Assembly (NCBI GenBank): GCA_021154325.1
Contig: JAJKIR010000133.1
Coordinates: 1 to 64,000 of the forward strand
Direction: 5' to 3'
DNA: 64,000 bases
DNA from: Gemmatimonas sp.
GTDB lineage: Bacteria > Gemmatimonadota > Gemmatimonadetes > Gemmatimonadales > Gemmatimonadaceae
The notes below the pieces were generated by a model. The model searched no databases. It was not told the origin of the DNA and was given only the letters and a program-made list of their open reading frames with translations. How positions within the stretch are numbered: position 1 is the first letter of the stretch; the number at the start of each line of letters is the position of its first letter. Shown in pieces: positions 42,526-50,689 of this stretch. Both the position numbers and the translations under genes were made by a program.

Positions 42526-44187
42526 TCAGTAGCCGTTGTTCTGCACGAGCAATGGATTGGAGCCCAGCGCGTTTACCGAGATGGGGAAGACGACGCGGTA
42601 GGCAGCTCGCGGGCACGATGCCGCCGGAGTGGCACCGCATATACCGTTTGCGGAGTTCTCGGTCCAGCTCAGGAACGTACCAAATCGAATCATGTCCGTA
42701 CGCCGCTTGCCCTCGCCCGCGAACTCGAGCAAGCGTTCCGTATAGATGGCATCACGAATCGCCTGCTTGGTGCCCGCCGCGATGGCTGTCGGCTGGTGCT
42801 TCTGGTGGATCAGGTTGAGATCGGCCAACGCTGCGGCGGTCTGGCCGAGCTCGTTCTCCGCCTCGGCCCGGATCAAGTACATCTCGGCGAGCCGGAACCA
42901 GGTGTAGTCGTTAGGCTGGGCCGAGCCCTTCGGTGGACTGGCTTGCGGCGGGAACTTGTTGAAGCGCACGCCGTTGGATTCGTTGGCCTTGTTCAGGTCT
43001 GGGATCGAGATCGTGAAGTTCAGGGGGTTGCCATTGCGGTCGTTGACTGCCAGTCCCGTTTCAAAGCTGTACCCCTGCCCCTGAAGCCACATCTTCTGGC
43101 GATCGTCGCTTGCGGGGAACTGGTTGTACACCTCCGCGGTCGTGGCCCAGCCGTTCCATGGGCCACCGTCGCCGGTGCTGAGTTGGTTGTAGTGCAGGGT
43201 ACGCATCGGGAAGTCACCACCGATCGCCTGCGGGCTATTGGAGTGTACGACGACGAAAATGTTCTCGGGTGAGCTCTTGTTATCGATCGTAAAGTTCTTG
43301 AACCAATTCGAATTGAGCTGGTAGGTCGCACCGCCGGTTCCACTCGAGTTGATCACGGCATTGGCGGCGTCGATCGCTGCCTGGCAAGCATCTTTCCCAC
43401 CAGTCACAGCCACGCCGCTACAGCTGTTGTACGCACTGGGATTGATCGCCGAGCACGCGGCTGGACCACAGGCCTTGTTGAACACACCCGCATTGATGTA
43501 CATGCTGGCCAGGATGGCATTGGCTACACCCTTTGTGACCCGGCCATACGACGCTGACGGCCACTTCACGGGTAGGTTCGCCTGTGCCTCAGTCAGCTCT
43601 TTCTCGAGAAAGGCGAAGACTTCGGGGCGCGTGGAGCGCGCAACGCTCTTGAGCTCCGTCGTAGTCACGAGCGGGACCCCGCCGAAGAGGTCCTGCAGCA
43701 TGTAGGTGTACCAGGCGCGCAGCGTTCGGACCTCGGCGACGACCGAGTCTTTGTTCGCGGCACCGGTCTTCGATACGACGTCGATCATCAGGTTGGCTTT
43801 GGCTACGCCGCTGAACAGATCGTTCCAGGAGCCGGTGAGGAAGCCCAAGGCTCCGGAGGAATTCGGGCTCCACGTCTGCTTATGAATGTCGAGCCACTGG
43901 CCGTTGTCGTACCAGTCGCTGCCACGCGTCGGCACGACGAGCACGTCGGTCGACAGTTCCTGTACCGTGGCGTAGTGCCCGTTATCCTCGGCACGGCGCA
44001 TCTGCGCGTACACGCCGGCGACACCCGCCAGGATCTCCTGGTCGGTGTGGAAGGCGGTCGTCGGTGTCAGCGCGTCGTGCGGCACCTCGGTGAGATTCGT
44101 GCACGTCTCGCCAACGAAGAACACCGGAACGAGAGACAGTGCCCGGAGCCCGAACCGAAGCGCGGCCTTCCATGAGAATTTGCTCAT
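42526..44187 (-). CDS. RagB/SusD family outer-membrane lipoprotein
   Basis: A 553-residue glycan- or peptide-binding lid of a SusCD transporter. The N-terminal signal ends near GETCTNLTEVP, where Cys29 would be the lipidation site, although the preceding residues are not an ideal lipobox. Typical SusD features include ILAGVAGVYAQMRR, AEVRTLRAWYTYMLQDLFGGVPLVT, the VTKGVANAILASMYINAG helix and a C-terminal RTDMIRFGTF motif. The ATG at 44187 is preferred because it directly precedes a signal sequence; an ATG 39 bp upstream would be 6 bp from the SusC stop codon. Same operon as SusC. Confidence 0.9.
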   Translation of the reverse strand: MSKFSWKAALRFGLRALSLVPVFFVGETCTNLTEVPHDALTPTTAFHTDQEILAGVAGVYAQMRRAEDNGHYATVQELSTDVLVVPTRGSDWYDNGQWLDIHKQTWSPNSSGALGFLTGSWNDLFSGVAKANLMIDVVSKTGAANKDSVVAEVRTLRAWYTYMLQDLFGGVPLVTTTELKSVARSTRPEVFAFLEKELTEAQANLPVKWPSASYGRVTKGVANAILASMYINAGVFNKACGPAACSAINPSAYNSCSGVAVTGGKDACQAAIDAANAVINSSGTGGATYQLNSNWFKNFTIDNKSSPENIFVVVHSNSPQAIGGDFPMRTLHYNQLSTGDGGPWNGWATTAEVYNQFPASDDRQKMWLQGQGYSFETGLAVNDRNGNPLNFTISIPDLNKANESNGVRFNKFPPQASPPKGSAQPNDYTWFRLAEMYLIRAEAENELGQTAAALADLNLIHQKHQPTAIAAGTKQAIRDAIYTERLLEFAGEGKRRTDMIRFGTFLSWTENSANGICGATPAASCPRAAYRVVFPISVNALGSNPLLVQNNGY

Positions 44188-44232
44188 AAACGCCTGCTGG
44201 CTGGTTGAAAAAGTGTTCGGTGTCATGACGTG

Positions 44233-47200
44233 TCAGAACTGGAAGTGGACGCCGAAGGTGTACGTCCGCGGACGCGGATACGTCACGTAATCGAGACCGC
44301 GCACGGCAATGCCGCCGCCGTCACCGTCTGTCGAATAGACCTCGGGATCCAGACCTTTGTATTTCGTGAGCAGGATCAGGTTGTCGCCGGACAGGTAAAC
44401 CCGCGCCGTGCGGCCGCTCATGAGCCGCGCCGGAATGTCGAACGTGTAGCCAAGCGTCACGTTCTGCAGCCGCACGAAGGTCCGATCCTCGATCCATCGT
44501 GACGAGAACTTGGCAGGTTCGCTGATGCTGTCTGGATCCGTCAGCGCGGCCGCAAGGAAGTTACGCCCCTGCTTGGCGTCGCTCTTGGTCTGATAAACCA
44601 AGGCGGTGTTGTTGAATACCTTGCCGCCGAACTCACCACGCCAGAGCCAGCTCGCGTCGATCTTGCCCCATGTCAGGTTGTTGTGTAACCCGAGGGTGAA
44701 ATCCGGATTGGCGCTACCGATGAACTGACGGTCCGCATCCGTCGGATCCGTCGTCACACCGTTGGTGCAGCCGGCCCCTGGGTGCGTGGCCGCCGAGCAG
44801 GCGAACGTTTGCTGGCCCGCGTTGTTCACGCCGAGGAAGCGGGGCGCGTAAAAACTGCCCAGCGGATGCCCAGGAGCGATGATCTCCGAGTACTGATTCG
44901 ACTGTCCCTGGCCGTTGACGAATCCGGTTTGGATTGGCTTCCGCGAGGTGTCGCCGAGACTCACGACATTGTTACGCTCGATGCTCGCGATCAAACCGCC
45001 AGAAATCGTGCGCTGGCCGCGGCGCCACAGCTCGCCGTCGACGGACAGCTCGACACCCCGGTTCCGCAAGCTGCCGATGTTCTCGAATCGTGTCGCAACG
45101 ACCGCGGGCTGCGGTACGGGGACCTCGAAGAGCAGATCCCTCGTGTCCTTCTGGTAGAATTCGAGGCTTCCCGTTAGGCGATCGCGCCACAGACCGTAAT
45201 CGAACCCGAGGTTCGTCTGTGTTGCCGTCTCCCACTTGAGATTCGTGTTCCCGACCTGGGCGGCACGAAGACCCGTGACGACCGCGCCGCCAAAGGGATA
45301 GGCAGCGCCATTATCCGTGCGCAGGAGGAGCTGCGTCTGATATGGCCTGATCGCCTGGTTGCCTTGCTTACCCCATCCGGCCCGGAGTGAAAGGTTCGAG
45401 AATGGGCCGCCCTTGAAGAACGATTCCTCGCTCAAGCGCCACGACGCCGAGAGCGCCGGGAATGACTCCCAACGATGTCCCGGCGCGAGTCGCGACGAGC
45501 CGTCGTAGCGCATCACACCGGTGAGGAAATACTTGTTCGCCCAACCGTAGTTGGCGCGCGAGAAGAAGGAGACGAGCTGGCTTTCGTCCTCGTACGAACC
45601 TGGCAGCGGTGATGTCGCCGCCGTGCCCGAGCCGAGGTTATTGAACCCGAACTGGTCGGTGATGAAGCCTTGCGACTGCGCGTTGAAGCCCCTGTTGTCG
45701 AAATGAGTGTACTCGTAACCACCGACGACCTCGAGCTCGCTCTTGCCGAGGTGCGGCGCATAGGTCAACAGCTGCTGGAAGTTCTGGTTGTTGAGACTCA
45801 GATCGGCTTGGCGGGCAATGCCACCTGCTCCCGAGGCCGTCGGGCTGCTGCGCGGATAGTACGTCTGCCGAACCGAGTTATTGATGTCGACACCGAGTGT
45901 GGTCTGCGCGGTCAGGTTCGACGAGAGGCTGAGCGTCCCGGTCGCGTTGCCCAGAACGCGGTCTTCCGGCGCGCGGTCGGTAATCTCGTGAATCATTGCC
46001 ACGGGATTGCGAACGTCGGTTTGACCACTAATCTCGTAGAACGACCCGGTGCCGGTCTTGATGGGGAGCGTCGGATTGTAGATGGCGACGTTCGTGAACA
46101 ACCCACCGGTGAAGCCGCCGCCATTCTCGACCGGAGCGTAGGTGTTATTCACCCGCGACGCCGTGAGGTTGAGCCCCAACCTCAGCTTGCCTGTGAACGC
46201 GTCGTGGTTGGCATTGAGTCGGCCCTGGTACCGCTTGAGGCCACTGCCGATCACCACTCCCTGTTGCTCGAAGTAATTGAGCGACGCGCGGTACTGTGTC
46301 TGGGGCGAGCCGCCGGAGAATGCCAGGTTGTGGTTCGTCGCGATGCCTGTGCGGAGAATGGCGTCCTGCCAATTCGTGTTCGCCGTCCCGAGTGAGGTCA
46401 AGCTGCTCACCGGCAACCCACCGCGAACGGTTTTGTTCGCGAGAGAGTCGGCGATGTACTGGTTGACCTGCTGCTGCACGAAATCGCGGTACTGGACCCC
46501 GCTGGCGAGGTCGAGCCGCTTTGCGGCCGATGCCGCGCCCACATAAGCATCGTACTCCATGTCGCCGCTGCCATTGCGCACGCCGCGTTTCGTCGTGATG
46601 AGGACGACGCCGTTGGCGCCGCGGCTTCCGTAGATCGCCGTCGCCGCAGCATCCTTCAGAACGGTGATCGACTCGATGTCGTTCGGGTTGATCGCGTTCA
46701 GCGGGCTTCGCTGCAGCTGATTGTTGTACGGTGCACCGCCTTCCCGAGGCGCTGTCGCTTCGTTCTGGAGCGGCACACCGTCGATGACGTACAACGGATC
46801 ATTGCTCGCACTGATCGACGTGCCGCCGCGAATCCTGATCTGCGCCCCGGCCCCGGGGTCACCGTTGTTCTGAGTCAACTGGACGCCGGCGACGCGCGCC
46901 TCGAGCATCTGGTTGGCGTTGGTCACCACGCCAACATTAGCCTGATCGGCGTCGACAGTCGCTACCGAGCCCGAGATTGCTTCTCGTCGCTGAGTGCCGT
47001 ACCCGGTGACGACGATCTCGCTCAGCACCGCCGCCTGACGAGTCATCGTGAATTGGACGCTCACCGTCGCTCCGGCCGTCACCACCGCGGCCTGCGTTTG
47101 CGGACGGAACCCGATGCGACTCGCGCGCACCGTGTACGAGCCGGTGGGAACGTTCGCCATCGTGAAGCTGCCATCCTCCCTACTCAACGTGCCTCGCTGG

Positions 47201-47358
47201 CCACCCATGATCACGATGTTGACGTTCGCGATGCCTTGGGCACTCGCGCTGTCAACGACGCGACCAGCAATGGTTCCAGTGGTGCCCTGTGCGCGAAGGG
47301 GACTGCTGAACAGCAGACCGCCAACGAGCGCGGGGAAGAAATAGCGACGCCATGCCAT
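44233..47358 (-). CDS. SusC/RagA family TonB-dependent outer-membrane receptor
   Basis: A 1041-residue barrel protein. After the signal peptide (MAWRRYFFPALVGGLLFSS) come a carboxypeptidase-regulatory-like domain (TGTIAGRVVDSASAQGIANV), a plug with VRIRGGTS-like ARIRIRGGTSIS, YVIDGVPLQ, ITVLKDAAATAIYGSRGANG and a 22-strand-type barrel ending VHFQF, the aromatic terminus needed for BAM insertion. It imports a polymer fragment together with SusD. GGAGG lies 8 bp before the ATG at 47358, so the longer frame from 47529 is rejected. A -35/-10 pair lies about 120 bp upstream. Confidence 0.95.
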   Translation of the reverse strand: MAWRRYFFPALVGGLLFSSPLRAQGTTGTIAGRVVDSASAQGIANVNIVIMGGQRGTLSREDGSFTMANVPTGSYTVRASRIGFRPQTQAAVVTAGATVSVQFTMTRQAAVLSEIVVTGYGTQRREAISGSVATVDADQANVGVVTNANQMLEARVAGVQLTQNNGDPGAGAQIRIRGGTSISASNDPLYVIDGVPLQNEATAPREGGAPYNNQLQRSPLNAINPNDIESITVLKDAAATAIYGSRGANGVVLITTKRGVRNGSGDMEYDAYVGAASAAKRLDLASGVQYRDFVQQQVNQYIADSLANKTVRGGLPVSSLTSLGTANTNWQDAILRTGIATNHNLAFSGGSPQTQYRASLNYFEQQGVVIGSGLKRYQGRLNANHDAFTGKLRLGLNLTASRVNNTYAPVENGGGFTGGLFTNVAIYNPTLPIKTGTGSFYEISGQTDVRNPVAMIHEITDRAPEDRVLGNATGTLSLSSNLTAQTTLGVDINNSVRQTYYPRSSPTASGAGGIARQADLSLNNQNFQQLLTYAPHLGKSELEVVGGYEYTHFDNRGFNAQSQGFITDQFGFNNLGSGTAATSPLPGSYEDESQLVSFFSRANYGWANKYFLTGVMRYDGSSRLAPGHRWESFPALSASWRLSEESFFKGGPFSNLSLRAGWGKQGNQAIRPYQTQLLLRTDNGAAYPFGGAVVTGLRAAQVGNTNLKWETATQTNLGFDYGLWRDRLTGSLEFYQKDTRDLLFEVPVPQPAVVATRFENIGSLRNRGVELSVDGELWRRGQRTISGGLIASIERNNVVSLGDTSRKPIQTGFVNGQGQSNQYSEIIAPGHPLGSFYAPRFLGVNNAGQQTFACSAATHPGAGCTNGVTTDPTDADRQFIGSANPDFTLGLHNNLTWGKIDASWLWRGEFGGKVFNNTALVYQTKSDAKQGRNFLAAALTDPDSISEPAKFSSRWIEDRTFVRLQNVTLGYTFDIPARLMSGRTARVYLSGDNLILLTKYKGLDPEVYSTDGDGGGIAVRGLDYVTYPRPRTYTFGVHFQF

Positions 47359-47478
47359 GCGACTGTCCTCCACGGACTGAGGAGTGGGACCGCTCTCGCG
47401 ACCGTGCAACACCAACTTTTCGCCAATGAAATTCGTCACCAGAGCCCAGCGACTGGACACTGGCGGAAACTGGGGCGT

Positions 47479-47507
47479 GATATGCGCGGCGGGCCGGCTA
47501 ATGTCAA
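47479..47507 (-). promoter_or_regulatory. Probable promoter of the SusCD operon
   Basis: On the minus strand TTGACA (47507-47502) is followed after 17 bp by CATATC (47484-47479). The -35 is perfect, the -10 partial. The leader to the SusC start would be about 115 nt. The rest of the 346-bp spacer 47359-47704 contains no gene. Confidence 0.5.
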
Positions 47508-47626
47508 GACAGGTTTTCGCATAGAGCAAGGGCGCTGTGTCAGTTAGCGGTCATAGTCCTCCCGTCGGAACGGACCGACTCCGTAAATTTGGGTCGAGGA
47601 AGCAAACATCGCGGGCCGGCCAATGT
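47489..47626. repeat. 16-bp direct repeat in the SusCD upstream region
   Basis: GCGGGCCGGCTAATGT at 47489-47504 and GCGGGCCGGCCAATGT at 47611-47626 differ at one position and are 122 bp apart. The first copy overlaps the -35 box and spacer of the proposed promoter. The pattern fits a transcription-factor site. Confidence 0.5.
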
Positions 47627-47704
47627 ATCCCCGCACTCCAGCGATCGTTCACCGCCGCCCGCCACATGTCGCTGAACTGCCGCAACTCCATGACGCGGAT
47701 TTCG

Positions 47705-48787
47705 TTAGGCGCCGATTCGGCGCCCGGACTCCGCCTCGAAGAGATGGATCGCAGGCCCCGGAATCGTGAGCGACACGGGATCGTCGACTCGCGGAGTCGC
47801 CTCGGCGCCGACTGCGGCCACGAAATCCGCACCGCCGGGCACCGTCACGTAGACGATCTGCTCGCTTCCAAGAGGCTCGACGAGCGACACCACTCCTCGC
47901 GGCCCACCATTGTCAGCCGGCCCCAGACCGATGTCGTGGGGGCGCACGCCGAGAATTACCGGACCGTCGGTCGCGGGAAGGTCGGCCGTGATCGCGAAGC
48001 TGAGCCCTCCCGGCGCGGTGAATCGCGGCCGGCCGCCGTCACGCGAGATCGCGCCGCGCACGAAGTTCATCGACGGGCTGCCGATGAAGCTCGCCACGAA
48101 CTGATTGCTCGGCCGCCGGTAGAGCTCCATCGGGGGCGCGACCTGCTGCAGCACGCCGTCGCGGAGCACAGCGACGCGCGTCCCCAACGTCATCGCCTCC
48201 ACCTGATCGTGGGTGACGTACACCATCGTCGCGCCGAGCCGGCGATGGAGCCGCGCCAGCTCGGCGCGGGTCTCGACGCGGAGCTGGGCGTCGAGGTTCG
48301 AGAGCGGCTCGTCGAAGAGGAACGCCTTCGGCTCGCGGACGATCGCCCTGCCTAACGCGACGCGCTGCCGCTGGCCGCCGGAGAGCTGCGAAGGCTTCCG
48401 ATCGAGCATCGGTGCGAGCCCCAGCGCGTCCGCAACCTCGGTGACACGCCGCGCGACAAGGTCGGCCGGCTGTTTCCTCAATCGCAGCCCGAACGCCATG
48501 TTCTCGCGCACGGTCATGTGCGGATAGAGTGCGTAGCTCTGAAAGACCATCGCGATGTCGCGGTCCTGCGGAGGAAGGCGCGTGACGTCCCGCTCACCGA
48601 TCGTGATCGTGCCGCCGGTCGGCTTCTCGAGCCCCGCGATCATGCGCAGCACGGTCGACTTGCCGCTCCCCGACGGCCCAACGAGCACGAGGAGCTCGCC
48701 GTCGGCGATCTCCAGGCTCAGATCGCGCGAAGCGACGTAGCCGTTCGGGTACTGCTTGTCGATGTGCGAGAGAGTTATGGATGCCAT
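47705..48787 (-). CDS. ugpC: Carbohydrate ABC importer ATPase, UgpC/MalK-type
   Basis: A 360-residue ATPase with Walker A GPSGSGKST (37-45), signature LSGGQ (135-139), Walker B AFLFDE (155-160) and a C-terminal TOBE regulatory domain (VILGVRPHDIGL). Sequence and length match UgpC/MalK/MsmX proteins, which energise sugar or glycerol-phosphate importers; the symbol denotes the family, not the substrate. It lies 105 bp after the permease genes of the same operon. The start codon abuts a heptamer array, so there is no Shine-Dalgarno sequence at the usual distance. The stop TAA lies inside a GCCTAACG motif. Confidence 0.92.
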   Translation of the reverse strand: MASITLSHIDKQYPNGYVASRDLSLEIADGELLVLVGPSGSGKSTVLRMIAGLEKPTGGTITIGERDVTRLPPQDRDIAMVFQSYALYPHMTVRENMAFGLRLRKQPADLVARRVTEVADALGLAPMLDRKPSQLSGGQRQRVALGRAIVREPKAFLFDEPLSNLDAQLRVETRAELARLHRRLGATMVYVTHDQVEAMTLGTRVAVLRDGVLQQVAPPMELYRRPSNQFVASFIGSPSMNFVRGAISRDGGRPRFTAPGGLSFAITADLPATDGPVILGVRPHDIGLGPADNGGPRGVVSLVEPLGSEQIVYVTVPGGADFVAAVGAEATPRVDDPVSLTIPGPAIHLFEAESGRRIGA

Positions 48788-48885
48788 TAGGTGCTAGGTG
48801 CTAGGTGCTAGGTGCTAGGTGCTAGGTGCTAGGTGTAGTTGCTAGGGTTTTGGACTAGCACCTAACACCTATCACCTAACACCTC
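48788..48885. repeat. Heptamer array TAGGTGC with inverted partner, abutting a start codon
   Basis: Six perfect TAGGTGC units and one TAGGTGT run from 48788 to 48836. After a 21-nt loop come four inverted units (GCACCTA, ACACCTA, TCACCTA, ACACCTC; 48858-48885). The first unit begins at the base next to the ATPase start codon and the array ends 7 bp from the MalG-like gene's stop codon. Confidence 0.95.
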
Positions 48886-48892
48886 CCTTCAC

Positions 48893-49708
48893 TCATCCTT
48901 TCACCGCTCCAGCCGTGAGTCCCTGCACGATGCGCCGCTGGAAGACGAGGACGACGACGGCCACCGGCGCCGTGGCGATCACGGTCGCCGCGAGGATCTG
49001 GCCCCAGGGCACCTGATACTGGCCGCGGAAGAGCGCGATCGCCACCGGCACCGTGTACCGCTCGGGGCCTAACGTGAACGAGAGCGCGAACAGGAACTCG
49101 TTCCAGCAATAGATGAAGGTCAGGATCGCCGTCGTCGCGAGGCCGGGGCCAGTGAGTGGGAGAATCACGCGAACGAAGCTCTGCCACCGCGATGCACCGT
49201 CGACCATCGCCGCTTCCTCGAGGTCGCGCGGCAGCTGCCGGAAGAAACCGACGAGGAGCCAGACCGCGAGCGGCATCGCGAACGTCATATAGGGCAGCAC
49301 GAGACCAGGATACGTGTTGATCAGGTGCAGGCTCCGGAGCAGCATGTAGAGCGGGCTCACGATCGAGATCTGCGGGAACATCGTCACCGCGAGAATGAAC
49401 GCGAGCACCGCGCGCTTCCCCGAGAACTCGATCCGGGCAAGCGCGTACGCCGCAAAGGCACCGATCGTGACGCAGAAGACCGTGGTCGTCAGCGCGACGA
49501 TCAGCGAGTTCTTGATCGGCGTCCAGAAGTCTCTCTCGGTGAAGAGCGCGCGGTAATGATCGAGGATCAGCTCGCGCGGCCAGAGCGACGGCTCGCGAAA
49601 GAGCGTCGCCTCAGGTGTGAATGAGGCGACGACTGCCCAATAAAACGGAAAGGCCGCGAAGAGCACGAGCAGCACGAGCCCCACGCGCGCGGCGATGCGG
49701 CCTCTCAC
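48893..49708 (-). CDS. Carbohydrate ABC transporter permease, MalG-like
   Basis: A 271-residue inner-membrane permease with about six helices and the coupling EAA loop (EEAAMVDGASRWQSFVRVILPL). The start is GTG at 49708, overlapping the MalF-like stop (GTGA), and gives the usual family length; the much longer upstream frame is a shadow of the MalF-like gene. It pairs with the MalF-like permease. Two CGTTAGGC copies are not present here, but one is at 49067. Confidence 0.9.
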   Translation of the reverse strand: MRGRIAARVGLVLLVLFAAFPFYWAVVASFTPEATLFREPSLWPRELILDHYRALFTERDFWTPIKNSLIVALTTTVFCVTIGAFAAYALARIEFSGKRAVLAFILAVTMFPQISIVSPLYMLLRSLHLINTYPGLVLPYMTFAMPLAVWLLVGFFRQLPRDLEEAAMVDGASRWQSFVRVILPLTGPGLATTAILTFIYCWNEFLFALSFTLGPERYTVPVAIALFRGQYQVPWGQILAATVIATAPVAVVVLVFQRRIVQGLTAGAVKG

Positions 49709-50658
49709 CGGCCCTTTCCTGCGCGCGAGTCGCCGAGGTCGACGCCGAGTCCGCGCATGTAGAGCATCGCGAGACCGAAAGTCACGATGAAGATGATCAC
49801 CGACAGCGCCGCACCGTAGCCGAACTCGAGATTCTGCAGGAGCGCGTTGAAGGTGTAGAGGGCGACGGGCTCGGTCGACGTACCTGGGCCCCCGCCAGTC
49901 ATCACGTAGATGAGATCGAAGACGCGAAAGGCGTCGAGCGTGCGGAAGATGAGCGCGACGAGGATCGCCGGCTTGAGCAGCGGAATCGTTATGCGCGTGA
50001 GCTGCCACCATGCGCTGGCGCCATCCGTTGACGCCGCCTCGTACAGCTCCTGATCGATGCTCTGGAGTCCGGCGAGCAAGAGCAGCGCGACAAACGGCGT
50101 CGTCTTCCAGACGTCGGCAAGAATGACAGGGATCCACGCCGTCGACGCGCGCACGAACCAGACGAGCGGTTGATGAAGCAGCCCGAGGTTCGAGAGCACG
50201 ACATTCGCGATACCGGCCTGCGAATCGAAGATGAATCGCCAGAGGAGGGCGGCGACGACGGTCGGGATCGCCCATGGCACGAGCACCGCCGCACGCACGA
50301 CGCCGCGGCCGCGGAACGCGCGATTCATCGCCAGCGCCAACGCAAGCCCAAGCGTGAGCTCCACGGCCACACTGATTGCGCTGAAGAGCGCGGTGTGGCC
50401 GAGCGATTGCCAGAACCGCTCGTCGCGCATGATGGTGAGATAGTTCCCCAACCCGACAAATGGTCGGCCGAGCCACGGCATGCGGAGATCGTGCTCGTGC
50501 AGCGACTCCCACACGGTCCAGCCGAGCGGAAAGAGCGCGATGAAGAGAATCGTCGCCAGCGCCGGCGCCGTCAGCAGCCATCCGGCGCGTGCCTCAGAGT
50601 TGTCGGGACGAGGCGCGTGGGACGCGGGACGTGAAACCCCGGATGCGCGATTCTTCAT
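49705..50658 (-). CDS. Carbohydrate ABC transporter permease, MalF-like
   Basis: A 317-residue permease with six predicted helices and an EAA motif (YEAASTDGASAWWQLTRITI). The first ~25 residues are polar, encoded by a stretch with GYGGGAC heptamers, and look like repeat-derived sequence (SRPASHAPRPDNS). The start ATG overlaps the binding-protein stop (ATGA). It forms the channel with the MalG-like protein; the solute is probably a sugar or polyol, which cannot be specified. Confidence 0.92.
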   Translation of the reverse strand: MKNRASGVSRPASHAPRPDNSEARAGWLLTAPALATILFIALFPLGWTVWESLHEHDLRMPWLGRPFVGLGNYLTIMRDERFWQSLGHTALFSAISVAVELTLGLALALAMNRAFRGRGVVRAAVLVPWAIPTVVAALLWRFIFDSQAGIANVVLSNLGLLHQPLVWFVRASTAWIPVILADVWKTTPFVALLLLAGLQSIDQELYEAASTDGASAWWQLTRITIPLLKPAILVALIFRTLDAFRVFDLIYVMTGGGPGTSTEPVALYTFNALLQNLEFGYGAALSVIIFIVTFGLAMLYMRGLGVDLGDSRAGKGR

Positions 50659-50689
50659 CGCCCCGCGCCCCGCGGCCCGCGCCCCGCGG
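50617..50689. repeat. GC heptamers inside the binding-protein/permease junction
   Basis: GTGGGAC, GCGGGAC and GTGAAAC (50617-50637) lie in the N-terminal codons of the permease. CGCCCCG, CGCCCCG, CGGCCCG and CGCCCCG (50659-50686) lie in the last codons of the binding protein, which thus ends with a repeat-encoded tail (GRGPRGAGR). Here the arrays are translated. Confidence 0.75.

Noticed and set aside
32576-47358. Classical Bacteroidota polysaccharide utilisation locus
   Set aside because: No hybrid two-component regulator, ECF sigma/anti-sigma pair or clear CAZyme is encoded, and the base composition is far more GC-rich.
47551-47832. 93-codon minus-strand frame upstream of SusC
   Set aside because: It overlaps the end of the ATPase gene in another frame, is rich in Arg and Ser and has no recognisable features.
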